DNA of 64,000 nucleotides from Pseudaeromonas sp963677375 (GTDB lineage Bacteria > Pseudomonadota > Gammaproteobacteria > Enterobacterales > Aeromonadaceae), in contig CAXXIF010000006.1 in the NCBI GenBank assembly GCA_963677375.2, positions 124,001 to 188,000 of the forward strand, in the 5' to 3' direction. A program made the position numbers and the translations under genes. Within the stretch, counting starts at the first letter, position 1; every line of letters starts with the position of its first letter. This document shows positions 33,744 through 42,563 of the stretch, piece by piece. Under the pieces are notes generated by a model that was given only the letters and a program-made list of their open reading frames with translations, was not told the origin of the DNA and did not search any database.

Positions 33744-34283
33744 ATAAACGGCGCTAAAAAAACGGGCAAGCAACCGCCCCGCACCCGCATGAATGGTGAG
33801 ATCCGTTGCAAAGAAGTGCGTCTCGTTGACCTAGATGGTGAACCCATCGGTGTTGTGCCAATCGAAGAAGCATTGGATCGTGCCTTGAAAGCGGGCGTGG
33901 ATCTGGTCGAGATCAGTCCGAATGCTGAACCACCAGTGTGCCGGATTATGGACTTCGGTAAGTTCCTTTACGAGAAGAGCAAATCTCAAAAAGAGCAAAA
34001 GAAGAAGCAAAAACAGGTCCAGATTAAGGAAATTAAATTCCGTCCTGGAACTGATGAAGGCGACTATCAGGTAAAACTGCGCAACCTGATTCGTTTTCTA
34101 GAAGATGGCGACAAGGCCAAAGTAACGCTCCGCTTCCGCGGTCGTGAAATGGCGCATCAAGACCTCGGTATGAACGTCCTGGAACGTGTTAAAAACGATC
34201 TGGAAGAGTTGGCCGTAGTGGAGTCCTTCCCGAGAGTGGAAGGTCGCCAAGCTGTCATGATGCTGGCGCCAAAAAAGAAGTAA
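33744..34283 (+). CDS. infC: Translation initiation factor IF-3, AUA start
   Basis: A 179-residue IF-3. The conserved part (NGEIRCKEVRLVDLDG, EISPNAEPPVCRIMDFGKFLYE, KFRPGTDEGDYQVKL) is followed by the C-terminal domain. The first in-frame ATG (33789) falls inside the conserved N-terminus. AUA 33744, with GGAGG (33731-33735) upstream, adds the 15 basic residues expected for the family. Non-AUG starts (AUU, AUC, AUA) are the known basis of IF-3 autoregulation, because IF-3 discriminates against them. The start is an inference from family length, but no ATG, GTG or TTG fits better. Confidence 0.9.
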   Translation: MNGAKKTGKQPPRTRMNGEIRCKEVRLVDLDGEPIGVVPIEEALDRALKAGVDLVEISPNAEPPVCRIMDFGKFLYEKSKSQKEQKKKQKQVQIKEIKFRPGTDEGDYQVKLRNLIRFLEDGDKAKVTLRFRGREMAHQDLGMNVLERVKNDLEELAVVESFPRVEGRQAVMMLAPKKK

Positions 34284-34302
34284 TTAGGCTCATCAAGTAA
34301 TG

Positions 34303-34337
34303 AGACCCAGTGGACGTTATTGTCCACGGGGTCTTTA
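34303..34337 (+). terminator. Attenuator-like hairpin between infC and rpmI
   Basis: AGACCC (34303-34308) pairs with GGGTCT (34329-34334) and TGGAC (34311-34315) with GTCCA (34322-34326), followed by TTATT. Some read-through must occur, since rpmI-rplT have no other clear promoter. In E. coli L20 acts on this region, so it may be part of that control. Confidence 0.5.
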
Positions 34338-34379
34338 TTCGCCTGATTATATAATTGGCAAATACAATGCGGAGTTTTT

Positions 34380-34574
34380 ATGCCAAAGTTGAAAAACAAT
34401 AAGGGAGCTTGGAAGCGCTTTAAAAAAACCGCCAACGGTTTTAAGCGTAAGCAAGCCAACAAGCGTCACATCCTGACCAAAAAGAGCACCAAGCGTAAGC
34501 GTCACTTGCGTGCAATGAGCATGGTTCACAAGAGTGATACCTTGCGTGTTGTTAACATGCTGCCATACGCGTAA
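34380..34574 (+). CDS. rpmI: Ribosomal protein L35
   Basis: A 64-residue basic protein: PKLKNNKGAWKRFKKT at the start, KRHILTKKSTKRKRHLR in the middle, NMLPYA at the end, all as in bacterial L35. Start ATG 34380 with GCGGAG upstream. rplT follows after 14 nt. Confidence 0.97.
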   Translation: MPKLKNNKGAWKRFKKTANGFKRKQANKRHILTKKSTKRKRHLRAMSMVHKSDTLRVVNMLPYA

Positions 34575-34588
34575 GGAAGGATTGACAA

Positions 34589-34945
34589 ATGCCAAGAGTT
34601 AAACGTGGTGTGACTGCTCGTGCTCGTCACAAGAAGGTAATGAAAGCTGCCAAGGGTTACTACGGTGCCCGTTCACGCGTCTATCGCGTAGCGGTACAAG
34701 CAGTAACCAAAGCTGGCCAATATGCTTATCGTGACCGTCGTCAAAAGAAGCGTCAGTTCCGTCAATTGTGGATCGCGCGTATCAACGCCGCTGCACGTCT
34801 GAACGGTTTGTCTTATAGCCGCTTCATCAATGGTCTGAAGAAGGCCTCTATCGAGATCGATCGTAAGATCCTGGCGGATATCGCTGTTCACGATAAGGGT
34901 ACTTTTACTGCTCTGGTTGAAAAAGCCAAGGCAGCACTGGCCTAA
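34589..34945 (+). CDS. rplT: Ribosomal protein L20
   Basis: A 118-residue L20: MPRVKRGVTARARHKK, AKGYYGARSRVYRVA, YRDRRQKKRQFRQLWIARINAA. It binds 23S rRNA early in 50S assembly and, in E. coli, represses rpmI-rplT translation. ATG 34589 follows AAGGAAGG. A strong terminator follows. Confidence 0.98.
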   Translation: MPRVKRGVTARARHKKVMKAAKGYYGARSRVYRVAVQAVTKAGQYAYRDRRQKKRQFRQLWIARINAAARLNGLSYSRFINGLKKASIEIDRKILADIAVHDKGTFTALVEKAKAALA

Positions 34946-34962
34946 GCGGAAACGCTGAAAAA

Positions 34963-34986
34963 GGGAGGCATTGGCCTCCCTTTTTT
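34963..34986 (+). terminator. Intrinsic terminator after rplT
   Basis: GGGAGGC (34963-34969), loop ATTG, GCCTCCC (34974-34980), then six T. It ends the thrS-rplT unit ahead of the inserted cyclic-di-GMP gene. Confidence 0.92.
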
Positions 34987-35052
34987 ATTGTGTATCTATC
35001 GGGGCTCTGTTATTTAACTGCATTCGTCAATTTTCAACGCATTCTGGTTATC

Positions 35053-37920
35053 GTGAAAGTCATTACCGCATTCCTACTTTTTTTGCTATCCATTGGTCAG
35101 GCATGGGCCATCCATGTCATCGAGATCAAGGATCGCCATACCAATAGCGACATCAGCCAGCATGTTGAATATCTCCGTACGAATCCTCAATTACATTGGC
35201 CGTGGGAGGTTGCGCAACTTCCGGGTTGGCAGGCGACGACCGGTGATTATCCAGCGTTTGGTTTGGATAGTCGTTCCTACTGGTTTCGTGTTGCAGTACA
35301 TAACCGTTCTGGTGAGTTGCAATTCCTGATGATGGATGTTCAGCATTCTCTGCTGGACGTGCTCGATATTTATCTGGTTAAAAATGGTCGCCTGCAACGG
35401 GTTTGGAATACCGGGGTGGATCGAGGTGTTGGTGCCAAACCCTATCCCTCTAAAGCGTTTACGTTACCCTTGATGCTGGATGTGGACGAAGGGTATGCCA
35501 TCTATATGCGTGCCCAATCAGACTCCTTTTTACAGTTTCCGGTGACGCTGCAAGATATACGCTTCTATGCGAATCAGCAGGCACTAGGAAAGCTCCAGAT
35601 GGGCTTGGTGAGCGGTGCCTTTATTCTTGTGGGACTCTATGCGCTATTAATGTATGCGTTTATTCGCGAACGACGTTTCATCTATTATGCTCTGTTTGCT
35701 TTGAGTCTGGTGGCAACGACCTGGATACTCAAAGGCTATGCCACTCTCTATGAGTTGATCCCCTACTGGCTGGATGAGTTCCGGCTGTTGTTGGCAACCG
35801 GAAATCTATTACTGATCGGGTTAATTCTCTCGTCTCTCGATATGTTCCGTATCTGGTTGCCACCCCGGTTACGCCGTATCTGTCGGTTGATCCTCATGCT
35901 GGTTGCCGGGGTTACCGTTGCCGTCTGGTTACTGCCGTTACCCTTGAGCGTGTATGTCACGTTTGCCAGCTATATGCTCGTGGCTTTACTGGCGGCCAGT
36001 TTCTGTCTCTATTTCATCCGTCGTGGCACCTGGTTACAACGACTCTACTGTTACTCCTGGTTGGGGTTCATGCTGGGCTGTTTGAGCCTGTTTGCCACCC
36101 GCTATACCTGGTTGCGCGAGGAATGGATCAGTGAATATCTGTTGTCGCTCTTTTCCTCCATGGCGGCACTTTTACTTTGTTTTTCATTAGCATATCGGAC
36201 CTACTTGGAAAAGAAGGGGCGAATGAGGGCCAAACGGCAAGCCTCGGAAGGGTTAAAACGCTATTTCGAGCTCTACCACAGCGCCAATGAAGGACTCTTC
36301 ACTTCGACATTAGAAGGCCAGTTATTGGCGGCGAATCCGGCATATTGCCGCATGTTTGGTTACGACGATATTCAGACCATGGCAACGACTGTGGGCCGCA
36401 CGACTCATGCTTTGTACGTCAATGGCAAGGATCGCGATGATTTATTGGCCAAGTTATTCACGTCGTCCAAAGAGGGGGTGCGCAGTGATGTCGAGATGCG
36501 GCACAAAGACGGCACCACCTTCTGGGCTCGTCTCTCATTGCGGATTTCTCGCCGCAATGGGAAGAACCGCGCCATGTTACTCGAAGGTATTCTGGTGGAT
36601 ATTACCGAGAGCAAACAGTATCAAGCGCGGCTGGAGTATCTGGCCAATCATGATGAAGCGACGGGTCTTTATAACCGCCGTTATCTGATCCAGGCTCTGG
36701 AGTCACTGTTCAAGCGCCGGCATATTGCGCCGGGCACCGATTACCTGTGTTTCATCGATATTGACCACTTCAAGGTGATCAATGAAGGAGGCGGGCATCT
36801 GGCGGGCGATGAATTTTTGCGACAAATCGCCACCCATATCTCCAACCTGAAAAAGGACAACTTCTTGCTCACTCGGCTGAGTGGGGATGAGTTTGCCGTG
36901 GTGATGGAGAATAGCTACATCGATGAGGTGATCCAGTTTGTGGAGCGCTGGCGTAAGGCGATCCAGGAGTTGAAGTTTGTCTGGAATGGCAAAATATACT
37001 CGGTTACTGCTAGCTTGGGGGTGGTTCCCATTCAGTCTGGTTGCAATGATGCTTCCGCTCTGATGGCGCTGGCCGATGCGGCCTGCTCTACGGCCAAACG
37101 GCAGGGTCGCAATCGAATTCATGTCTACTCGGATCTAAGTCCGGAAATGCGCCTGTATCAGGAAGAAGTCGCTTGGGTTGCGCGCATCCATCAGGCGCTT
37201 GAAGAGCGACGCTTCGAGTTGGCTCGCCAGTTGATCGTTCCCGGTGAAGGGAAGGCTAGCGGCTTGAAATATGAAATATTGCTGCGTCTGCGGGCGGAAA
37301 ATGGTGAACTGATCCGACCGGCCCAATTTATCGGTGCGGCGGAGCGTTTCGGCTTAATGCCGCAGATTGACCTCTGGGTGCTGGATAATTTGCTCAAGTG
37401 GTATGCGGCCAATCCGGATGAGCTTGCTCGCCTGTCGATGGTCTCGGTCAATCTGTCGGGTGAGTCGGTCGGCACACCGAAAATGCACCGCAAGATCCGG
37501 CGTCTGCTCGAAGCCGCTGATTTCCCTTATGATCGCCTGTGTTTTGAGATTACCGAATCCCAGGCTATTGCCAATATTGATGCGACCAAGGCCTTTATTG
37601 AAACCTTCAAGGGGTTGGGCTGTGCGTTTGCGCTGGATGATTTTGGCAGCGGCTTCTCCTCCTATGGGCATCTGAAGGAATTACCCATTGATCTGCTGAA
37701 GATCGATGGCCAGTTTGTCCGGCACCTGGATACCAGCGAAACGGATCGCGCCATTGTCAACTCGATGGCCGAGCTGGCGCGCGCCGTCGGAGTCAAGACA
37801 GTGGCTGAGTTTGTAGAGAATCAGGACATCCGCGAAAAGCTCGTTGCCATGGGCGTCGATTATCTACAGGGATACGCGATCCACGAGCCGAGCTTGCTTT
37901 CGGAACCTATTGAAGAATAA
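35053..37920 (+). CDS. 7TMR-DISM/PAS/GGDEF/EAL cyclic-di-GMP signalling protein
   Basis: A 955-residue inner-membrane protein. A signal peptide (MKVITAFLLFLLSIGQAWA) is followed by a periplasmic 7TMR-DISM sensor-like domain (about 20-180), seven membrane segments (about 185-400), a PAS domain (about 425-535), GGDEF (about 545-710) and EAL (about 725-955). The GGDEF motif reads SGDEF and no RxxD inhibition site precedes it, so cyclase activity is uncertain. The EAL motif reads EIL, with VNLSG, FEITES, ALDDFGSG, LLKIDG and VAEFVE all present, so phosphodiesterase activity is likely. GTG 35053 is preferred over GTG 34990, which abuts the rplT terminator. It sits between rplT and pheS, which are normally adjacent. 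Confidence 0.85.
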   Translation: MKVITAFLLFLLSIGQAWAIHVIEIKDRHTNSDISQHVEYLRTNPQLHWPWEVAQLPGWQATTGDYPAFGLDSRSYWFRVAVHNRSGELQFLMMDVQHSLLDVLDIYLVKNGRLQRVWNTGVDRGVGAKPYPSKAFTLPLMLDVDEGYAIYMRAQSDSFLQFPVTLQDIRFYANQQALGKLQMGLVSGAFILVGLYALLMYAFIRERRFIYYALFALSLVATTWILKGYATLYELIPYWLDEFRLLLATGNLLLIGLILSSLDMFRIWLPPRLRRICRLILMLVAGVTVAVWLLPLPLSVYVTFASYMLVALLAASFCLYFIRRGTWLQRLYCYSWLGFMLGCLSLFATRYTWLREEWISEYLLSLFSSMAALLLCFSLAYRTYLEKKGRMRAKRQASEGLKRYFELYHSANEGLFTSTLEGQLLAANPAYCRMFGYDDIQTMATTVGRTTHALYVNGKDRDDLLAKLFTSSKEGVRSDVEMRHKDGTTFWARLSLRISRRNGKNRAMLLEGILVDITESKQYQARLEYLANHDEATGLYNRRYLIQALESLFKRRHIAPGTDYLCFIDIDHFKVINEGGGHLAGDEFLRQIATHISNLKKDNFLLTRLSGDEFAVVMENSYIDEVIQFVERWRKAIQELKFVWNGKIYSVTASLGVVPIQSGCNDASALMALADAACSTAKRQGRNRIHVYSDLSPEMRLYQEEVAWVARIHQALEERRFELARQLIVPGEGKASGLKYEILLRLRAENGELIRPAQFIGAAERFGLMPQIDLWVLDNLLKWYAANPDELARLSMVSVNLSGESVGTPKMHRKIRRLLEAADFPYDRLCFEITESQAIANIDATKAFIETFKGLGCAFALDDFGSGFSSYGHLKELPIDLLKIDGQFVRHLDTSETDRAIVNSMAELARAVGVKTVAEFVENQDIREKLVAMGVDYLQGYAIHEPSLLSEPIEE

Positions 37921-37938
37921 ACCGTAAAGGGAGAATGC

Positions 37939-37976
37939 TGGTCAGTCATCCCGGTTTTGACTACCATGCTTTTTTT
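37939..37976 (+). terminator. Intrinsic terminator/attenuator before pheS
   Basis: TGGT-(C)-AGTCA (37939-37948) pairs with TGACTACCA (37958-37966) around TCCCGGTTT, followed after TGC by seven T (37970-37976). It ends the GGDEF/EAL gene or attenuates pheS. No separate Phe-rich leader peptide (pheM) with its own stop is visible. Confidence 0.65.
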
Positions 37977-38027
37977 CTCCTTATTCTATTTGCCGCCCCA
38001 CCTCGGGGTGTGGGAAACGAGGAAGAC

Positions 38028-39011
38028 ATGCAACAGCTAGATGAAGTGATTGCCAAGGCACAGGCAGAGATAGAGAGTGTCAAGGATGCGGCCGCGCTAG
38101 ATGAGCTGCGAGTGCAATATCTGGGTAAAAAAGGTTTCTTCACCGAACAGATGAAGACCTTGGGCAGCCTCTCTGCGGCTGAACGCCCCGCTGCCGGTGC
38201 CCTGATCAATCAGGCCAAAGAGCAGGTGCAAAGTGCACTGAACGCCAAGCGTGAAGCGTTTCAGAACGCCGAACTTAACCAGAAGCTGGCCGCCGAAACC
38301 ATTGACGTGACCCTGCCGGGTCGTCGTCTGGAGAACGGTGGTTTGCATCCGGTGACCCGCACCATAGAGCGTATCGAGCGCCTGTTTGGTGAACTGGGTT
38401 TTGCGGTCGCTACCGGTCCGGAAATCGAAGATGATTTTCATAACTTCGATGCGCTGAATATTCCCGCACACCATCCGGCGCGTACTGACCACGATACCTT
38501 CTTCTTCAATCCCAGCCTGATGTTGCGCACGCACACCTCCGGGGTGCAGATCCGGACCATGGAGCAGCAACAGCCGCCGATCCGTATCATAGCGCCGGGC
38601 CGGGTATATCGTAATGACTACGATATGACGCATACCCCCATGTTCCACCAGGTCGAGGGCTTGCTGGTTGATGAGAAAACCAGCTTCACCGAGCTCAAAG
38701 GCATTCTCCATGACTTCTTGCAAAACTTCTTTGAAGAAGATCTGACCATCCGTTTCCGCCCTTCCTATTTTCCGTTCACTGAGCCGAGTGCCGAAGTGGA
38801 TGTAATGGGCAAGAATGGTCGCTGGCTTGAGGTCTTGGGCTGCGGCATGGTTCATCCTAGCGTGTTGCGCTCTGTGGGGATCGATCCGGAGAAGTACTCC
38901 GGCTTCGCCTTCGGTATGGGTGTCGAGCGTCTGACCATGTTGCGGTATGGCGTCAATGATCTGCGTTCATTCTTCGAGAATGACCTGCGCTTCCTCAAGC
39001 AGTTCAAGTAA
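38028..39011 (+). CDS. pheS: Phenylalanyl-tRNA synthetase, alpha subunit
   Basis: A 327-residue subunit, exactly the E. coli length. The N-terminal coiled coil (1-85, with YLGKKG near 28) is followed by the class-II catalytic core: NGGLHPVTRTIERIE, FDALNIPAHHPAR, RTHTSGVQIR, GRVYRNDYD and FRPSYFPFTEPSAEVDV. The frame runs back to ATG 37935 through the terminator; ATG 38028 has GAGGA four bases upstream. It works as an (alpha beta)2 tetramer with PheT, 16 nt downstream. Confidence 0.97.
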   Translation: MQQLDEVIAKAQAEIESVKDAAALDELRVQYLGKKGFFTEQMKTLGSLSAAERPAAGALINQAKEQVQSALNAKREAFQNAELNQKLAAETIDVTLPGRRLENGGLHPVTRTIERIERLFGELGFAVATGPEIEDDFHNFDALNIPAHHPARTDHDTFFFNPSLMLRTHTSGVQIRTMEQQQPPIRIIAPGRVYRNDYDMTHTPMFHQVEGLLVDEKTSFTELKGILHDFLQNFFEEDLTIRFRPSYFPFTEPSAEVDVMGKNGRWLEVLGCGMVHPSVLRSVGIDPEKYSGFAFGMGVERLTMLRYGVNDLRSFFENDLRFLKQFK

Positions 39012-39027
39012 GAACAGGGGCTAATAG

Positions 39028-41415
39028 ATGAAATTCAGTAAATCCTGGGTAGATGAGTGGATCCAGGCCTCTCTCGGCAGCAATGAGCTGGCCGATCAGA
39101 TCACCATGGCGGGTCTGGAGGTCGACAGTATCGATGCGGTGGCCGGTACATTTTCCAATGTCGTGATCGGAGAAGTGGTTGAGTGCGCTCAACATCCAGA
39201 TGCCGACAAGTTACGGGTCACCAAGGTTAACGTCGGCGAAGCCGAGCTGCTTGATATCGTCTGTGGCGCGCCGAATTGCCGTCAGGGACTGCGTGTCGCA
39301 GTCGCCAAGGTTGGCGCCGTATTGCCAGGCGATTTCGTGATCAAGAAGGCCAAGCTGCGGGGTCAGCCCTCGCACGGTATGCTCTGCTCCTACAGCGAGT
39401 TAGGGATTCCGGTTGAAGCTGATGGCATCATCGAATTACCACTGGATGCTCCCATCGGCACTGATGTGCGGGATTATCTGCAACTCAATGATGTCACCAT
39501 CGAAGTGGATCTGACCCCGAATCGTGCGGATTGTCTGAGCATCGCCGGCTTGGCTCGCGAAATAGGTGTGTTGAACCGTTGTACGGTACAAGCTCCGCAA
39601 TGGACTCCCGTCACCGCCAGCTGCGATGCCATATTCCCGATTACTGTGACTGCCGCTGAAGCCTGTCCGCGTTACCTGGGCCGGGTGATCAAGGGGTTGA
39701 ACGTTAAAGCGGCGACCCCGCTATGGATGCAGGAAAAGCTGCGTCGTTGCGGTATGCGCTCCATCGATCCGATCGTGGATGTCACCAACTATGTATTGCT
39801 AGAGTTCGGTCAGCCGATGCATGCCTTCGATCTGGCCAAGCTGGACTCAGGCTTGCAAGTCCGGATGGCGGTCGCCGGTGAGAAGCTGACTCTGCTGGAT
39901 GAAAGCGAAGTCAGCCTAAATCCGGATACCCTGGTGATCGCCGATGGCTCTGGCCCACTGGCCATTGCCGGTATTTTTGGCGGTCTGCACTCCGGTGTGT
40001 CCACCGAAACCCAGGATATTTTATTGGAATGCGCATTCTTCAATCCGCTTTCCATTAAGGGCCGTGCGCGCAGTTATGGTTTGTCCACCGACTCCTCCCA
40101 CCGGTTCGAGCGTGGTGTCGATAGCCAACTGCAACAGCAAGCTATGGATCGTGCCTGCCGCCTGCTGCTGGATATCTGTGGTGGCGAAGCTGGCCCCGTA
40201 ATTGAAGTGGTTTCTGAAGCCCAGCTGCCAAAGCCGGAGCGCATTACCCTGCGTCGTGACAAGCTGACCCGTGTGGTTGGCATTGCGTTTGATGATGCCG
40301 TGGTGACCGACATTCTGAACCGTCTGGGGTTGAATGTGGTGCTGAACGCCGAAGGCTGGCAAGCGACATCCCCGAGCTGGCGCTTCGATCTGGCCATCGA
40401 AGAGGATTTGATTGAGGAAGTAGCCCGGATCTACGGCTACAACAATATTCCGAATCTGCCACCCATGGCCCATCTGGTGATGAACCAGCAGTTGGAAGCG
40501 GATCTGCCGCTCAAGCGCGCTCGTCATCTGCTGGTCGACCGTGGCTTCCAGGAGGCCATCACCTACAGCTTCGTTGAGCCGAAGGCGATGAGCCTGTTGT
40601 TCCCCAGCCATGAACCGATCATTCTGCCATTCCCGATTTCTGCGGATATGTCAGCCATGCGGGTTTCACTGTGGCCGGGCCTTATCAATGCGGTGGTCTA
40701 TAACCAGAACCGGCAACAGGGTCGTGTGCGTCTGTTCGAAAACGGCTTGCGTTTCGTCAAGGATGAAATGGCGGAAAACGGTATTCGTCAGGAACCCTTG
40801 CTGGCTGGTATCATCAGCGGCAATCTGGCCGATGAGCACTGGAGTATTCCATCCCGCGCCAGTGATTTCTTCGATCTGAAGGGCGATGTGGAAGCCTTGC
40901 TGGAATTGACCGGTGAAGCCCACCGTTTCAGTTTTGTGGCGGCTGAGCATTCGGCTCTGCATCCGGGGCAATCGGCGCAGGTGTTGCGTGACGGTCACCC
41001 CATCGGCTGGATCGGTGTCATTCATCCGAGTCTGGAAAAGAAATTGGGCCTCAAGAGCAAGGTGGTTCTGTTCGAACTGGAACTGAACGCTCTGCTGAAA
41101 ACCCGCATTCCGTCAGCTGGGGAGATTTCCCGCTTCCCGGCAAATCGCCGAGATTTGGCCTTGGTGGTTGACATGGCCGTCTCTGCAGCCGATATTCTGC
41201 AGACCGCTAAAAAAATTGGCGGAAATCAGATAGTTGGAATAAACTTGTTTGACATATACCAAGGGCCGGGTGTCCCTGAGGGCAAGAAGAGTCTGGCAAT
41301 CAGCCTCGTATTGCAGGATACCCAGCGAACCTTGGAGGACAAGGAGATCGCCGACACCATAGCGAATGTGGTTGAAGCTCTCCGCACTGAGTACAATGCA
41401 TCCTTGAGGGATTGA
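39028..41415 (+). CDS. pheT: Phenylalanyl-tRNA synthetase, beta subunit
   Basis: A 795-residue subunit, E. coli length. The tRNA-binding EMAP-like domain (about 40-150) is followed by B3/B4 editing domain (about 210-390), B5 (about 400-480), a catalytic-like core (about 490-690) and the C-terminal FDX anticodon-binding domain (about 700-795, FPANRRDLALVVD). It corrects Tyr-tRNA-Phe and presents tRNA to PheS. ihfA starts three bases after its stop. Confidence 0.97.
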   Translation: MKFSKSWVDEWIQASLGSNELADQITMAGLEVDSIDAVAGTFSNVVIGEVVECAQHPDADKLRVTKVNVGEAELLDIVCGAPNCRQGLRVAVAKVGAVLPGDFVIKKAKLRGQPSHGMLCSYSELGIPVEADGIIELPLDAPIGTDVRDYLQLNDVTIEVDLTPNRADCLSIAGLAREIGVLNRCTVQAPQWTPVTASCDAIFPITVTAAEACPRYLGRVIKGLNVKAATPLWMQEKLRRCGMRSIDPIVDVTNYVLLEFGQPMHAFDLAKLDSGLQVRMAVAGEKLTLLDESEVSLNPDTLVIADGSGPLAIAGIFGGLHSGVSTETQDILLECAFFNPLSIKGRARSYGLSTDSSHRFERGVDSQLQQQAMDRACRLLLDICGGEAGPVIEVVSEAQLPKPERITLRRDKLTRVVGIAFDDAVVTDILNRLGLNVVLNAEGWQATSPSWRFDLAIEEDLIEEVARIYGYNNIPNLPPMAHLVMNQQLEADLPLKRARHLLVDRGFQEAITYSFVEPKAMSLLFPSHEPIILPFPISADMSAMRVSLWPGLINAVVYNQNRQQGRVRLFENGLRFVKDEMAENGIRQEPLLAGIISGNLADEHWSIPSRASDFFDLKGDVEALLELTGEAHRFSFVAAEHSALHPGQSAQVLRDGHPIGWIGVIHPSLEKKLGLKSKVVLFELELNALLKTRIPSAGEISRFPANRRDLALVVDMAVSAADILQTAKKIGGNQIVGINLFDIYQGPGVPEGKKSLAISLVLQDTQRTLEDKEIADTIANVVEALRTEYNASLRD

Positions 41416-41418
41416 TCT

Positions 41419-41739
41419 ATGGCGTTGACCAAAGCCGATATAGCGGAACATCTCTTCACCCAGTTGGGCTTAAGCAAGCGCGACGCTAAGGATATGGTCG
41501 AAGCGTTTTTCGAGGAGATCCGCCAGTCGCTCGAAGCGGGTGAACAGGTGAAAATTTCTGGCTTTGGTAATTTCGAGCTCCGAACCAAGAGCGAGCGTCC
41601 GGGCCGCAACCCGAAAACGGGGGAGGATATCCCGATCAGTGCGCGTCGGGTGGTCACCTTTCGCCCGGGACAAAAGCTCAAGGCGCGTGTCGAACATGCC
41701 ACTCCCAATGAAACAGATGCCGCCGACGAAGAAGAATAA
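41419..41739 (+). CDS. ihfA: Integration host factor, alpha subunit
   Basis: A 106-residue DNA-bending protein: ALTKADIAEHLFTQLGLSKRDAK at the start and GRNPKTGEDIPISARRVVTFRPGQKLK in the arm and core. It pairs with IhfB. The acidic tail (DAADEEE) is a few residues longer than in E. coli. IHF is also the usual helper for sigma-54 promoters such as that of nasA. A terminator follows. Confidence 0.96.
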   Translation: MALTKADIAEHLFTQLGLSKRDAKDMVEAFFEEIRQSLEAGEQVKISGFGNFELRTKSERPGRNPKTGEDIPISARRVVTFRPGQKLKARVEHATPNETDAADEEE

Positions 41740-41752
41740 GTTGGTGAACAGA

Positions 41753-41786
41753 ACAAGCCAGGCCCAGTGCCTGGCTTGTTTTTTTT
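41753..41786 (+). terminator. Intrinsic terminator after ihfA
   Basis: ACAAGCCAGGC (41753-41763), loop CCAGT, GCCTGGCTTGT (41769-41779), then a run of T to 41786. Ends the pheST-ihfA unit. Confidence 0.93.
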
Positions 41787-41843
41787 GTGCATCTAGCGGG
41801 CTGAACGGCGGTCAGTCGACTGGCTACCAATGAGGAGATTTTG

Positions 41844-42557
41844 ATGATGACGATGCCACGCATTGTGATCCTGACCGGGGCCGGTGTGTCTGCGGAATCG
41901 GGTATACCGACCTTCCGGGCCAGCGATGGACTGTGGGAGCAGCATCGCATCGAAGATGTGGCAACACCGGAAGGTTTTATTCGTGACCCTGAATTGGTGC
42001 AGCATTTTTACAACCAACGGCGCGCTTTGCTGAAAACAGTCCAGCCCAATCCGGCTCATCATGCCCTGGCTCGTTTGCAACAGCAGTGGCCCGAGTCAGT
42101 AACTCTGATTACCCAGAATATTGATGATTTACACGAGCGGGCGCAGAGCCAGGCTGTGATCCATATGCATGGCGAGTTACTGAAAGTTCGGTGTGTGCGC
42201 ACTGGACAGGTCTATCCCTGGGCCGGCGATATCACAGCCGATGATCGTTGTTCTTGCTGCCTGCCGGCTCAACGTCTGCGGCCACACATTGTCTGGTTTG
42301 GCGAGCTGCCCTTGCAGATGGATGCCATCTATACGGCACTGCAGCAGGCCGATCTGTTTGTGGCAATTGGTACGTCGGGGAATGTATATCCAGCCGCGGG
42401 TTTTGTAGCCGAGGCGCGGAGTGCTGGCGCCCGGACGCTGGAATTCAATTTGGCTCCCTCATTACAAGAGAGCCATTTCGATCACGGCTTGTATGGTCCG
42501 GCAGGGGAGACGCTACCCCGCTGGGTCGATGAGCTGTTGGTCAACGCGAACCTGTAG
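41844..42557 (+). CDS. cobB: NAD-dependent protein deacylase, sirtuin class III
   Basis: A 237-residue sirtuin. Motifs: LTGAGVSAESGIPTFRA near residue 9, TQNIDDLHERA near 90, catalytic His in MHGELLKVRC near 110, zinc cysteines C and CSCC (DDRCSCC near 135), and HIVWFGELPL with NAD contact IGTSG near 180. It removes acetyl and succinyl groups from lysines using NAD. ATG 41844 has GAGGAG six bases upstream; ATG 41847 and 41853 are close alternatives. The short N-terminus corresponds to the short CobB form. Confidence 0.95.
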   Translation: MMTMPRIVILTGAGVSAESGIPTFRASDGLWEQHRIEDVATPEGFIRDPELVQHFYNQRRALLKTVQPNPAHHALARLQQQWPESVTLITQNIDDLHERAQSQAVIHMHGELLKVRCVRTGQVYPWAGDITADDRCSCCLPAQRLRPHIVWFGELPLQMDAIYTALQQADLFVAIGTSGNVYPAAGFVAEARSAGARTLEFNLAPSLQESHFDHGLYGPAGETLPRWVDELLVNANL

Positions 42558-42563
42558 CCGTTA

